Positions 33,468 through 41,953 of a stretch of 53,819 bases of DNA are shown here, piece after piece; within the stretch, counting starts at the first letter, position 1, and every line of letters begins with the position of its first letter. The notes under the pieces are model-generated. The model was given only the letters and a program-made list of their open reading frames with translations, made no database searches and was not told the origin of the DNA. The stretch is taken from positions 1 through 53,819 of the forward strand of contig JAFYLD010000003.1 of the NCBI GenBank assembly GCA_017537245.1, given 5' to 3'. Origin of the DNA: Clostridia bacterium. Lineage in GTDB: Bacteria > Bacillota > Clostridia > Oscillospirales > Acutalibacteraceae. Made by a program: the position numbers and the translations under genes.

Positions 33468-34954
33468 TTTTTACTGCTCTTTCTTACTCTGTTTTTGTTG
33501 AAAATAGGACGGGTTTTCATAAAATTCCACGGCGCGCGAAAAAGCGAGTCTTTTAAAGTTTGAAAGCGCGGCGCCGCAAACGACTCGGTATAATCAACAC
33601 CAAACGATTCTATACTAAACACCCGTATCACAAAAACCGACGCTAACGCAAAATACCCCAGCAATCCCCAAACGGCGCAGGCTATTACAACAAGGATTCT
33701 AAAATAAAATATCGCGCTCATCATTCGAGGTATCATAAGTCCCGATATTGCGCTAAACGCTACCGCAATAAGCATGGGCGCGCTTATAATTCCCGCCTCG
33801 ACGGCGGCTTGTCCTACAACCAAGCCGCCTACAACGCCAAGCGCGTGACCTAGGTTTTGCGGCATGCGAAGTCCTGCCTCTTTTAAGATTTCAAAAGCAA
33901 AAATAAGCGCTAGACACTCTACAACACTCGCTATTGGTACACCCACTCGAAGCCGCGCTACCGTCAATGCAAAATGAGTTGGCAAAAGTTCAAAATGGTG
34001 AGTAACAAGCGCCACAAAAACGCCCGGCACACTAACGGTTATAAAAAAGCTTAACCACCGCAAAACACGCGCAAATGACGCTAGTGTAAAATTGATATAA
34101 TAGTCCTCGTCGGACTGAAAATTTTCAGAAAATAGGTATGGTATAGTTAAAACTACGGGCGTGCCGTCAACCACAAGGGCGATACGCCCTTCGAGCAGTC
34201 TTGCCGCTACGATATCAGGTCGCTCGGTACTGCCCATAGTCTTTAAAAGGCTATATTTATTATCGCGAATACACTCGGCAATATAGTTGCTATCAAGTAT
34301 GCCGTCTATATCTATTTTTTCAAGCCTTGCCTTTAATTCTTTTAGCATATTTTCTCGCACTAAAGAGCCTAAATAACATATAAATATTGGCGTGTCGCTA
34401 CGGCGACCAATGCGCATAAACTCTATGCAAAGATCGGGAGTTAGCAATTTGCGGCGAATCATTGCAACGTTGAACATTGCCGCCTCATCAAAACCCTCGC
34501 GCGGACCTTGTAGCACGCGCTCGCTATCGGGCTCTTTTATACCTCTGGTGCGCCACCCCTTGGTATTTATTGTAAGAGCTGTTGTGCTGCCATCGGCAAT
34601 AAGCAGCGTGTCGCCGTAAAGAATCGCGCGCAACATATCGGGCAAACTCGCGGTTTCGTTCACCTCATTAGCAAACAAAATATTTTGCGCGATATACTCA
34701 CAACTAACCTTTTGCCCCGCGGGTATCTTTGCCTCTATTAAAGCCTCTACAACCGTTTCGCCCTGAGAGGCGGAATTAACCATGCCATCCATAAAAATAA
34801 GATAGCATCGCGTCACACCGCCCACCAATATCTCACGCGTACGCAAAACTGCATCGCGACTAAAAATCGATTTAAACAGTGCGATATCACTGCTTATTTT
34901 GCCGCTTAATTTAACGTCTTTATAATCATTTACGCTACCAGACAATACCATCAC
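33464..34954 (-). CDS. GerA-type spore germination protein (A subunit)
   Basis: The A subunit of a germinant receptor, about 496 residues as in GerAA/GerKA. The N-terminal soluble half contains DIALFKSIFSRDAVLRTR, GRRSDTPIFICYLG, RPDIVAARLLEGRIALVVDGTP and TIPYLFSENFQSDEDYY, all strong GerA motifs. The C-terminal half has about five membrane helices with RMPQNLGHALGVVGGLVVGQ and a polar tail. It binds small nutrients in the spore inner membrane together with B and C subunits. The start is uncertain: GTG at 34954 and ATG at 34951 are adjacent and the ribosome site is weak. It heads a gerA-gerC-gerB operon. Confidence 0.92.
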   Translation of the reverse strand: MMVLSGSVNDYKDVKLSGKISSDIALFKSIFSRDAVLRTREILVGGVTRCYLIFMDGMVNSASQGETVVEALIEAKIPAGQKVSCEYIAQNILFANEVNETASLPDMLRAILYGDTLLIADGSTTALTINTKGWRTRGIKEPDSERVLQGPREGFDEAAMFNVAMIRRKLLTPDLCIEFMRIGRRSDTPIFICYLGSLVRENMLKELKARLEKIDIDGILDSNYIAECIRDNKYSLLKTMGSTERPDIVAARLLEGRIALVVDGTPVVLTIPYLFSENFQSDEDYYINFTLASFARVLRWLSFFITVSVPGVFVALVTHHFELLPTHFALTVARLRVGVPIASVVECLALIFAFEILKEAGLRMPQNLGHALGVVGGLVVGQAAVEAGIISAPMLIAVAFSAISGLMIPRMMSAIFYFRILVVIACAVWGLLGYFALASVFVIRVFSIESFGVDYTESFAAPRFQTLKDSLFRAPWNFMKTRPIFNKNRVRKSSKK

Positions 34955-34991
34955 CTACGTTTTGGTATTATCTTTTGCAAATTTGGCCGAT

Positions 34992-36359
34992 TTATAACCT
35001 TTGTTCATCAATTATAGTGTCGTATTGTCGCACGATTGTATTCCAAGTTATAGGCCCGACCGCGCCGTTTGCAGGAATACCAAACGCCTTTTGAAAAGCG
35101 ATTACCGCCTCGCGAGTTTGCGAGCCAAAATACCCCGTTACGGGAATTGAGGGTATTGCCGCAAGATTTTTACCAATTAACGATAGATAGCTTTGTAAAT
35201 CGCGCACGTTTTGACCACTCATACCTTCGCTTAAAAAATAACCCGGGTATAATTTGCCATATTCTCCCGAATAACCCTCGGGCAAAAATTCGACCGTTTC
35301 GGAATAGATGCGATTTAGCACGTTCCACGTGACAGTATTCATAACCCCCGTTACAGGAAGTCCGTAATATTCTTGAAAACGGCGTACCGCACTCGACGTT
35401 GACGCGCCGTACACTCCATCTAACACAGGAGCGATAAGCGCAGGATTAAAATAGGCTAATATATTAAGGTAATACTGTATCGTCCTAACCGCTATTCCCT
35501 GCGCGCCTTCGCGAAGTTGGGTTGCAAAGGGCACCTGCGCTTCACTTATGGTAACGCCCTCGCTTATTAGGTCGGAAAGTCCTTTTACCCCAACGTAATA
35601 ACGCTTTATTTTATACCACGTAGGTTTATCAACCTCGCCGCTCGGCACTAGGTCAAATACCTCTTGAAATTTACGCACAGCGTTTTGCGTGTCTATGCCA
35701 AAGACTCCGTTTTCTTGTGCGATTTTTGGAATGGCGGGGTAGTTTCGGGCAATTCGGTTAAGCTCGGTTTGAATAATTTTTACGTTGTTTCCGGCGTCCC
35801 CGATTTTTAGTGGAACACCGGGATACGACTCGTCTATATCTGCTACGGGCGCATTTTCTACAATACCGATATCGTCACCATAGTAATTTTGCAATATTTG
35901 ATAAGGTGTAAGTCCCGTTTTGGCAAGGTCAACCGTACCCCATTGTGATAAACCGTCGCAACGCGATGTAGTGCCGTTGCAAAAGGCGGTGAAATACGGC
36001 TGGATTTCGCCCTGTCGCACAACGTAATCGTTGAATATATCATCTACTATGCGACTTATGTTTTCAAATATATCGCGGTTTGGCACAAACGCTTGATCAA
36101 CAGAAGTAGAGCTTGTAATATCAAAATTATAACCTCGTGACGGATACCACTCGGTATATATGCGGTTAAGCGCATAAGTAATTATTGCATATATATTCGC
36201 CCTAAGCGATGCCTCGGGCCAGGTTGGATAAATCTCACTTGACGCTACGTTTTTTACATACTCTACAAAATTGACGGTAACGTTTTCGGCAGGGGTGTCG
36301 GGAGCGGCTAAATGAACGGTTATATTCTCGGGGATTATGGGTTTTAAAATTTCGGGCAT
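34992..36359 (-). CDS. SpoIID-like domain plus three peptidoglycan-binding domains
   Basis: A 455-residue protein. Residues ~45-190 resemble the SpoIID/LytB lytic transglycosylase domain (EASLRANIYAIITYALNRIY, then CDGLSQWGTVDLA and TPYQILQNYYG). Three PG_binding_1 modules follow (LKIGDAGNNVKIIQTELNRI, LREGAQGIAVRTIQYYLNIL, LSEGMSGQNVRDLQSYLSLI), each ending in a W-x-x-I/L segment. No signal peptide is visible, so export would need another route, or action within the mother cell during sporulation. The ATG at 36359 has AGGAG upstream. It follows a beta-sandwich protein by 15 bases and precedes the germination operon, suggesting a role in spore wall remodelling; that is inference. Confidence 0.8.
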   Translation of the reverse strand: MPEILKPIIPENITVHLAAPDTPAENVTVNFVEYVKNVASSEIYPTWPEASLRANIYAIITYALNRIYTEWYPSRGYNFDITSSTSVDQAFVPNRDIFENISRIVDDIFNDYVVRQGEIQPYFTAFCNGTTSRCDGLSQWGTVDLAKTGLTPYQILQNYYGDDIGIVENAPVADIDESYPGVPLKIGDAGNNVKIIQTELNRIARNYPAIPKIAQENGVFGIDTQNAVRKFQEVFDLVPSGEVDKPTWYKIKRYYVGVKGLSDLISEGVTISEAQVPFATQLREGAQGIAVRTIQYYLNILAYFNPALIAPVLDGVYGASTSSAVRRFQEYYGLPVTGVMNTVTWNVLNRIYSETVEFLPEGYSGEYGKLYPGYFLSEGMSGQNVRDLQSYLSLIGKNLAAIPSIPVTGYFGSQTREAVIAFQKAFGIPANGAVGPITWNTIVRQYDTIIDEQRL

Positions 36360-36374
36360 AACGGTCTCCTAGAT

Positions 36375-36902
36375 TCAAAGATTATATTTGTTGTCTTCGT
36401 CTATGATTTGTGGCGACGTATGTCCGCCCGCCGCTGCAACGGGCAACAAATCGATGCCCTGCACCGAAACGACCCCCGAAAAGACCGGCACGTTCATAGC
36501 AATTTTCTCTACGTAGCCGTCACTTTTTACCGAAACGTTATATGTGGAATATGGCACTTCACCGCCGTTGTCAGATCGTTGTGACTCGGCGCTGGGAGGT
36601 GTTTTTAAACTAAAGATTTTTGTTTTACCGCTCTCGTCGGTTACGTCGCTATCAAGTGTTGTCATATTGTCGCGACTACCCGAAAAAATAGTAACAAGTG
36701 CGTTTTTTACCGGGTAAAGCCGACCTATTGTAGTAACGTTGACCTGTATGCCGCCCGTGCCATCCGGAAAAATCGGCTCTGGCAAGTTCGTCTGCGCTAC
36801 GGGTACAGATATCTTGTTTTGCAATTCGTTTATTGCGCCCGCGTTTTCGCGATACATTTTCATAAGTTCGTTTGCATAATCTTGCGGTGTTTTTTCTCGC
36901 AT
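36375..36902 (-). CDS. beta-sandwich (carboxypeptidase regulatory-like) protein
   Basis: A 175-residue protein with a short helical N-terminus (MREKTPQDYANELMKMYREN) and a carboxypeptidase-regulatory-like beta-sandwich: GGIQVNVTTIGRLYPVKNAL, TLDSDVTDESGKTKIFSLKTP and YNVSVKSDGYVEKI. No signal peptide. Its neighbour at 34992-36359 shares the operon and also lacks a signal, so the two probably work together, possibly in the spore coat or cortex. Specific function unknown. Confidence 0.7.
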   Translation of the reverse strand: MREKTPQDYANELMKMYRENAGAINELQNKISVPVAQTNLPEPIFPDGTGGIQVNVTTIGRLYPVKNALVTIFSGSRDNMTTLDSDVTDESGKTKIFSLKTPPSAESQRSDNGGEVPYSTYNVSVKSDGYVEKIAMNVPVFSGVVSVQGIDLLPVAAAGGHTSPQIIDEDNKYNL

Positions 36903-36957
36903 AATATCACCCTATACGTTTTTTATATTATGTTTATGCTAAAATACACACAAATAT

Positions 36958-36992
36958 AATAAAAAGCAGGCTGTAAGTTTACAGTCTGCTTT
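36958..36992 (-). terminator. terminator after the small export protein gene
   Basis: On the minus strand a 12- to 14-bp stem (AAAGCAGACTGTA with TACAGCCTGCTTT, one G-T pair) is followed by TTTTTATT. Confidence 0.85.
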
Positions 36993-37007
36993 AAAACTTT
37001 TTAAACA

Positions 37008-37484
37008 CTAAAAAAACAATTTGTCTGCGCCGTAGGTTACAAACGTAACTATCGTAGCGGCGGTTATAACGCCTAGCGCTATTGCGGGGAATGCGCGTTT
37101 TAGTCGCATGTCGAGCATAGCGGCAACCAGCGCTCCCGTCCACGCGCCCGTACCGGGAAGCGGAATTGCAACGAGAACAAAAAGTCCCCAGAACGCATAT
37201 TTTTGTACCACGTCCGATTTTTCGTGAGCTCTTTTCTCAAGCTTTGAAACAAGCGAGTCTAGCTTTTTGCTCCATTTGCGCATTAACTCAAATATTTTTC
37301 TTATAAACAAGATAATAAATGGTACCGGCAATATATTTCCGATTACCGACACAGTCACTACCACCCAATAATCAAGTCCGTAGCCAATACCGATAGGTAT
37401 AGCTCCCCGAAGCTCGATTATAGGCACCATCGAAACCAAAAACGTTGCGACAATTTTGCCAAACATCGTACTTAAAAAAGGCAT
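37008..37484 (-). CDS. small multi-drug export protein family (COG2426)
   Basis: A 158-residue membrane protein with four or five helices. IIELRGAIPIGIGYGLDYW near residue 23 and YAFWGLFVLVAIPLPGTGAWTG near residue 95 are diagnostic of this family (PF06695). The duplicated 'RGxIPxG/PLPGTGxWTG' half-repeats suggest a DedA-like reentrant topology. The drug-export label is historical and the natural substrate is unknown. AAAGGAG precedes the ATG at 37484. It ends an apparent minus-strand run starting with iscS. Confidence 0.88.
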   Translation of the reverse strand: MPFLSTMFGKIVATFLVSMVPIIELRGAIPIGIGYGLDYWVVVTVSVIGNILPVPFIILFIRKIFELMRKWSKKLDSLVSKLEKRAHEKSDVVQKYAFWGLFVLVAIPLPGTGAWTGALVAAMLDMRLKRAFPAIALGVITAATIVTFVTYGADKLFF

Positions 37485-37495
37485 ACTTTTCTCCT

Positions 37496-38509
37496 TTATA
37501 CTATCGTGTTACTGCTTGCTGCGCCAAAAATTTCTTTTATATACTCGCCTACGTCAGCGCCCATAGTCATCGGTCTAAGCACCAAAAGATATACAACCGC
37601 TAAAACAGAAAGCACCAAAAGCATAAATAATAGCACTAGCGTAATATTTACAGATTTTTCTTTCTTTTCTTTTTGACGTTTTGCGTCCATTTCATCGTTT
37701 TCTTCTTGCGCCGAAATGAATATTTTGTCGTTCTCTGAAGGGGTATAGGTGTTACTGTAGTTTTTCTTTGATTCTTTACGGCTTTCAACCTCGGTATACA
37801 TTAGGGTATAATTCTCGTCTTTTGGAGGCTGAAACGCGGGTGTTTCATTATCTTCGGCAGAATCGTCATCCATCACAAACTCTACGTTATGCTCGTTTTC
37901 TTGTGCAGGCAAAACGTTTTCTTCTTGAGGTTCGGGTTGGGTTTCGTATTCGTCAACCTCTGCAAGATAATTTTCTTCTTCGCTGACCGCAGTTTCAAAT
38001 TCTTCGGTCTCTGTGGGCACTTGAGCAGTTATAAGCGGACTTTTGGTAGGTATATAGCTTATTTCCTCTATATATGGGTGTATAAGATTTTGCAATATAC
38101 TCTTGCGAAAAGCCTTGTTCTCGGTAAGCAAGATAATGGTTTGAGGGCCGCTTTCGATTATGCAGCCGCCAAAATATCCCTCTGGTGTTACGAGCGGTGT
38201 AGAGCCGTTTATGATATAAATCTCATCGTCGCCCTGTATGCCGTAAGTTTTATTATCGCAAAGCGCTTGACCGTTACCAATTGCGGTAGCGACAGTAGCA
38301 ATTATGCTCTCCGAACCAAAAAGAGGACCGCACGCTATTATAACGCGGCTTCGCGCAACGTCGCGAGCAAGGGTGCGCACAAAACTTTTTTTATCGTTTG
38401 TTTTATCGTTTAGTAGTCGCATTCTACAACAACCACAAAGATTAAATTCCATTTCAAAATCAGATGGCGTTAAATGATAAATAACGTCAACTTTTAAATT
38501 TTGTATCAT
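37496..38509 (-). CDS. unknown cytosolic domain with C-terminal membrane anchor
   Basis: A 337-residue protein. Residues 1-155 are a folded alpha/beta domain with SRVIIACGPLFGSESIIATV, GDDEIYIINGSTPLVTPEGYFGG and PQTIILLTENKAFRKSIL. This faintly recalls the MoaB/MogA (MoCF) fold, but key motifs are not clear enough to claim it. A long acidic, Glu/Gln/Asn-rich disordered linker (residues ~160-285) leads to KRQKEKKEKS and one transmembrane helix (ITLVLLFMLLVLSVLAVVYLLVL), with a ~25-residue extracellular end. An N-terminal Cys cluster CGCCRMR is present near residue 25. It lies between the export gene and the sortase homologue with gaps of 11 and 21 bases. Confidence 0.7.
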   Translation of the reverse strand: MIQNLKVDVIYHLTPSDFEMEFNLCGCCRMRLLNDKTNDKKSFVRTLARDVARSRVIIACGPLFGSESIIATVATAIGNGQALCDNKTYGIQGDDEIYIINGSTPLVTPEGYFGGCIIESGPQTIILLTENKAFRKSILQNLIHPYIEEISYIPTKSPLITAQVPTETEEFETAVSEEENYLAEVDEYETQPEPQEENVLPAQENEHNVEFVMDDDSAEDNETPAFQPPKDENYTLMYTEVESRKESKKNYSNTYTPSENDKIFISAQEENDEMDAKRQKEKKEKSVNITLVLLFMLLVLSVLAVVYLLVLRPMTMGADVGEYIKEIFGAASSNTIV

Positions 38510-38530
38510 TTTTATTCCCCTTCTTGTTTT

Positions 38531-39451
38531 TTAATACGGATATTTTTGACCGCGTGAAGTGTACCATATTTTGGGATATTTGGGTTGTGGATTAAGCGAC
38601 GCGCTCCTTATATCTAGTAATCCTGCGTCACTAGCGTCAACTTGTACCGCCATAACGACAAATCTGGCACCCTCAAAATCACTCGAAGTAGTTACTAGCG
38701 TCATTACATTATCGCCGTTTTCTACCACTACGCCAGTGTTAAGAATACTGCGCGTTTTGGTTTCGGCATACCAATTGTTAAATTCCTCGTCGTTTGCAAA
38801 ATAACTTTTATACGGTTTGTAAAGTTTGCCGTTGTCGTTATCCATAGAAGATATTAACATAACCGCAAAAACAGCATAAACTTCAACCTTGTCGCCATAA
38901 TAAAAGCTGAAGGTTGGGTTTCTTTTGTAAAAATTCAAATTGCGATATTGGTTAAGCTCGCCAAACATTGAGCCGTCGCTCATGTTATTGCCGTATATTA
39001 CAATGTTTTTGTCATTGTTTTTGCGAGCAACGTCATCGTTTACCGACACAAACAACGCGCCGTACTCGCTCTCTTGACCTAGCTGATTATGATTAATATA
39101 AAATTCATCGTCTCTGCCTTGACAAATCACCCCGTCTATTTGGGTGCCGTTTATCTTTAACCAACCGATAATTTCAGAGTTATCTGCAGATAAAGTTCTA
39201 ATCGCGGTTGCGCTATCGGTTGAATAAAAAGTTTCTCTTGCGGCCTCTAGCATTTTGTTGTGGGCATTGCCTTGTATAAAAAACGAACATACAAATATAG
39301 TAGCTACAACCAAAGTAGCCACAAACGCCGACAAGGTAATTTTAAATGGTAGCGATAAATTTTTTATAAACTCAAATTTGGTATTTTCTTTCGGTACTGT
39401 ATAAGGACTTTTTCTAAAATCAAAAATACTTTTTGAATGTTTTCCTGCCAT
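38531..39451 (-). CDS. class B sortase homologue lacking catalytic His and Cys
   Basis: A 306-residue protein with an N-terminal cytosolic stretch, one transmembrane helix (ITLSAFVATLVVATIFVCSFFI) and an extracellular sortase B beta-barrel: NSEIIGWLKINGTQIDGVIC, DEFYINHNQLGQESEYGALF, KNIVIYGNNMSDGSMFGEL, VTTSSDFEGARFVVMAV. In active SrtB the third motif has His (YGHNM) and the fourth has the Cys nucleophile (LSTC). Here they are Asn (YGNNM) and Thr (LVTT), while the catalytic Arg (ARFVV) is kept. The frame is otherwise intact and of normal length, so this looks like a maintained pseudo-enzyme, not a decaying gene. Confidence 0.85.
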   Translation of the reverse strand: MAGKHSKSIFDFRKSPYTVPKENTKFEFIKNLSLPFKITLSAFVATLVVATIFVCSFFIQGNAHNKMLEAARETFYSTDSATAIRTLSADNSEIIGWLKINGTQIDGVICQGRDDEFYINHNQLGQESEYGALFVSVNDDVARKNNDKNIVIYGNNMSDGSMFGELNQYRNLNFYKRNPTFSFYYGDKVEVYAVFAVMLISSMDNDNGKLYKPYKSYFANDEEFNNWYAETKTRSILNTGVVVENGDNVMTLVTTSSDFEGARFVVMAVQVDASDAGLLDIRSASLNPQPKYPKIWYTSRGQKYPY

Positions 39452-39474
39452 ACTTATCCCATTCTATAAAAATT

Positions 39475-40644
39475 TTATTCAATATAGGAATATTCTATTC
39501 CTGCAATCGCGCGCTCAATAAGTGGCTCGATGTCGAGATTTTTCTCGGCCTCTTCACATTGACCTTTTTTAGGTTTTGTGTGTGGATGCTTTGGTGTAAA
39601 TACCGTACAACAATCCTCGTAAGGCAAAATAGAAATATCAAACGCGTCAATCTTTTTTGAAATTGCAATAATTTCTTCTTTATCCATACCAATTAGCGGA
39701 CGAAGAACCGGCATTGTGCAAACCTCGTCAGTCGCGGCAATAGCAGGTAATGTCTGACTTGCAACCTGACCTAAACTCTCGCCGGTAACTAAACCTAAGC
39801 ATCCGTCTGCTTCGGACACGCGACAAGCGATACGCATCATCATGCGGCGCATAACTAGGGTAAAATAGTCCTCTGGACAATGCTTGCCGATTTCTTCTTG
39901 TATCTCGGTAAAAGGCACGATAGCAAGCTTGATAACCCCGCTATAACGCGCAACTTTGCCAAGTAGATCGCGCACTTTTTGCTCTGCGCGAAGGCTTGTA
40001 TATGGTGGGGATGCAAAGTGAATTGCATTAAGCACTAAACCGCGTTTTGCCATTGTATATGCCGCAACGGGAGAGTCAATACCGCCCGAGATAAGCACCT
40101 GCGCACGACCTGCGGTACCAACAGGCAAACCGCCTGCGCCCTTGATTTGACCGCCGCGAATATATGCAGCGTAGTCACGCACCTCGACAGTGATAATCTC
40201 GTCGGGATTGTGCACGTCAACACGAAGGTGTGGAAAAGCGCGAAGTAACGCGCCACCAACCTCGCGACAAATTTCGGGAGATTTTAGTGGAAATGCTTTA
40301 TCAGCGCGTTTTGCTTCAACCTTAAAGGTCTTAATATTTCTTAAAGTATCTGCAAGGTATTCTGGCGCTTTGCTTAAAATATCGTCCATATTTTTTTCGC
40401 AAACGCATGCGCGACTAAACGCCGCTATACCAAAGATTCTACCCATGCGGTCAAGCGCCTCGGCAAAATCAAAATCATCGTCTTGCGGTTTAATATAAAT
40501 GGTTGATTGAGCACGCTCAACCACAACCTTGCCAAGACTTTTAAGTCTGCGGCGAATGGTTGCTACCATTTTATCTTCAAAACTGCGACGGTTAAGACCT
40601 TTTAGCGCCAACTCGCCATCTTTTATAAGTATAATTTCTTTCAT
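39475..40644 (-). CDS. thiI: tRNA 4-thiouridine synthase ThiI
   Basis: Adenylates U8 of tRNA and inserts sulfur delivered from a cysteine desulfurase; it can also serve thiazole synthesis. The 389-residue protein has the N-terminal ferredoxin-like and THUMP domains (residues 1-165), the PP-loop SGGIDSPVAAYTMAKRG near residue 186, and the family C-terminal region with FASPPYTSL and YEDCCTVF. It lacks the rhodanese domain found in the E. coli enzyme, as is usual in Firmicutes. The ATG overlaps the TGA of the upstream desulfurase by four bases, a direct coupling with its sulfur donor. Confidence 0.95.
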   Translation of the reverse strand: MKEIILIKDGELALKGLNRRSFEDKMVATIRRRLKSLGKVVVERAQSTIYIKPQDDDFDFAEALDRMGRIFGIAAFSRACVCEKNMDDILSKAPEYLADTLRNIKTFKVEAKRADKAFPLKSPEICREVGGALLRAFPHLRVDVHNPDEIITVEVRDYAAYIRGGQIKGAGGLPVGTAGRAQVLISGGIDSPVAAYTMAKRGLVLNAIHFASPPYTSLRAEQKVRDLLGKVARYSGVIKLAIVPFTEIQEEIGKHCPEDYFTLVMRRMMMRIACRVSEADGCLGLVTGESLGQVASQTLPAIAATDEVCTMPVLRPLIGMDKEEIIAISKKIDAFDISILPYEDCCTVFTPKHPHTKPKKGQCEEAEKNLDIEPLIERAIAGIEYSYIE

Positions 40645-41783
40645 TTTGTAGACCTTCTTAACTTTTGTGTTGCTGATATAATCGCTTCTTTTAGCGTATC
40701 GATATCTTCTTTTGTATTATCGTGACAAAAACTAATTCTAAGCGCCGAATCAACTCGATTTCTAGCAAGTCCCATCTCGCGCAAAACGTAGCTGCCTTCG
40801 CCCTTTGCGCACGCGCTACCCGACGATACGTAAACGCCCTCGGCCTCTAAAAAGTGAAGCAGCGTTTCAGAGCGATAACCCTCTACCGAAACATTTAGAA
40901 TATACGGCAACGCGTTATCGGCAGAATTTATCGTAATAATTCCCGTATCAAGTAAAGTTTGTTTTGCATAAAACCACAATTCAGTTTGTGCTTTTAGTTT
41001 TTCGTTTATATTTCCAAGGCTTTCTATCGCGCCTTTAAGACCGTAGATAAGCGGTACAGACTCGGTACCCGAGCGCATGTTTTTTTCTTGCCCGCCACCT
41101 ACAACCAATGGTTTTATGGTAACGCCTTTTTTGATATATAAAAGTCCAATACCCTTTGGCCCGTGAATTTTGTGAGCGCTTGCGGTAAATAAATCGGCGC
41201 CTAATTCTGCAACGTTTATCGGGATTTTGCCAAACGCTTGTACACCGTCGCAGTGCAAAAGCGCAGGCGCGCCAACTTCTTTTATAATCTTAGCTGCCGC
41301 TTTTACAGGCTGTATCGCGCCCGTTTCGTTATTTACAAGCATCATGCTTACTAAAACGGTGTTTTTATCGATAGCGTTTTTTAAATCTTCTACCGAAATT
41401 ACGCCGTCTTCTTGCGGTTTTAGATAAACTACCTCAAAGCCTTCGCTTTCAAGTTTTTTAAAAGGTTCTAAAACCGACGGATGCTCAATAGAAGTTGTAA
41501 TTATCTTTTTACCGCGTTTTTGACGAGAATATGCCGCGCCAAAAATTGCGGTGTTATTACCCTCGGTGCCGCTACCCACGAAATAAACCTCGTCCTCACG
41601 ACATTTTAAGGTTGAAGCCACCGTTTTGCGAGTGTTGTCCACCAACATTTGAGCCTTAAAACCCATATCGTGAAGGCTTGACGGATTACCCCACTCTTGT
41701 GATAGAGCAAAGGTTATATTATTAATCGCCGCTTCACACGGACGAGTTGTTGCGCTGTTATCTAGATATACTACCGATTTCAA
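40641..41783 (-). CDS. cysteine desulfurase (NifS/IscS family)
   Basis: A PLP enzyme that releases sulfur from cysteine as a persulfide, here most likely for ThiI (NifZ-type partner as in Bacillus). The 380-residue protein shows YLDNSATTRP at the N-terminus, HCDGVQAFGK (Asp binding PLP nitrogen), SAHKIHGPKG (PLP lysine) and the catalytic loop SSGSACAKGEGSY with the persulfide cysteine. The start is TTG at 41783 after an AAGGGGG site. It overlaps thiI by four bases. Confidence 0.93.
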   Translation of the reverse strand: MKSVVYLDNSATTRPCEAAINNITFALSQEWGNPSSLHDMGFKAQMLVDNTRKTVASTLKCREDEVYFVGSGTEGNNTAIFGAAYSRQKRGKKIITTSIEHPSVLEPFKKLESEGFEVVYLKPQEDGVISVEDLKNAIDKNTVLVSMMLVNNETGAIQPVKAAAKIIKEVGAPALLHCDGVQAFGKIPINVAELGADLFTASAHKIHGPKGIGLLYIKKGVTIKPLVVGGGQEKNMRSGTESVPLIYGLKGAIESLGNINEKLKAQTELWFYAKQTLLDTGIITINSADNALPYILNVSVEGYRSETLLHFLEAEGVYVSSGSACAKGEGSYVLREMGLARNRVDSALRISFCHDNTKEDIDTLKEAIISATQKLRRSTK

Positions 41784-41891
41784 AACCTATGCCCCCTTAT
41801 AAAGTACATATTCGATATCATTATACAGTATATTATAAAATTTCTCAATACTAAATATATTAAAATTTCCATAATTTTTTGCCATAAACCC

Positions 41892-41920
41892 TTGAAATGA
41901 CTCCTGTAAATCATTATAAT
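41892..41920 (+). promoter_or_regulatory. promoter of the DUF3048 lipoprotein gene
   Basis: TTGAAA and a perfect TATAAT are spaced by 17 bases; predicted start near 41927, followed by GGGGGA and the ATG at 41954. Confidence 0.78.
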
Positions 41921-41953
41921 GTTGAATATGAATTTATTTTGGGGGACTTTTTT

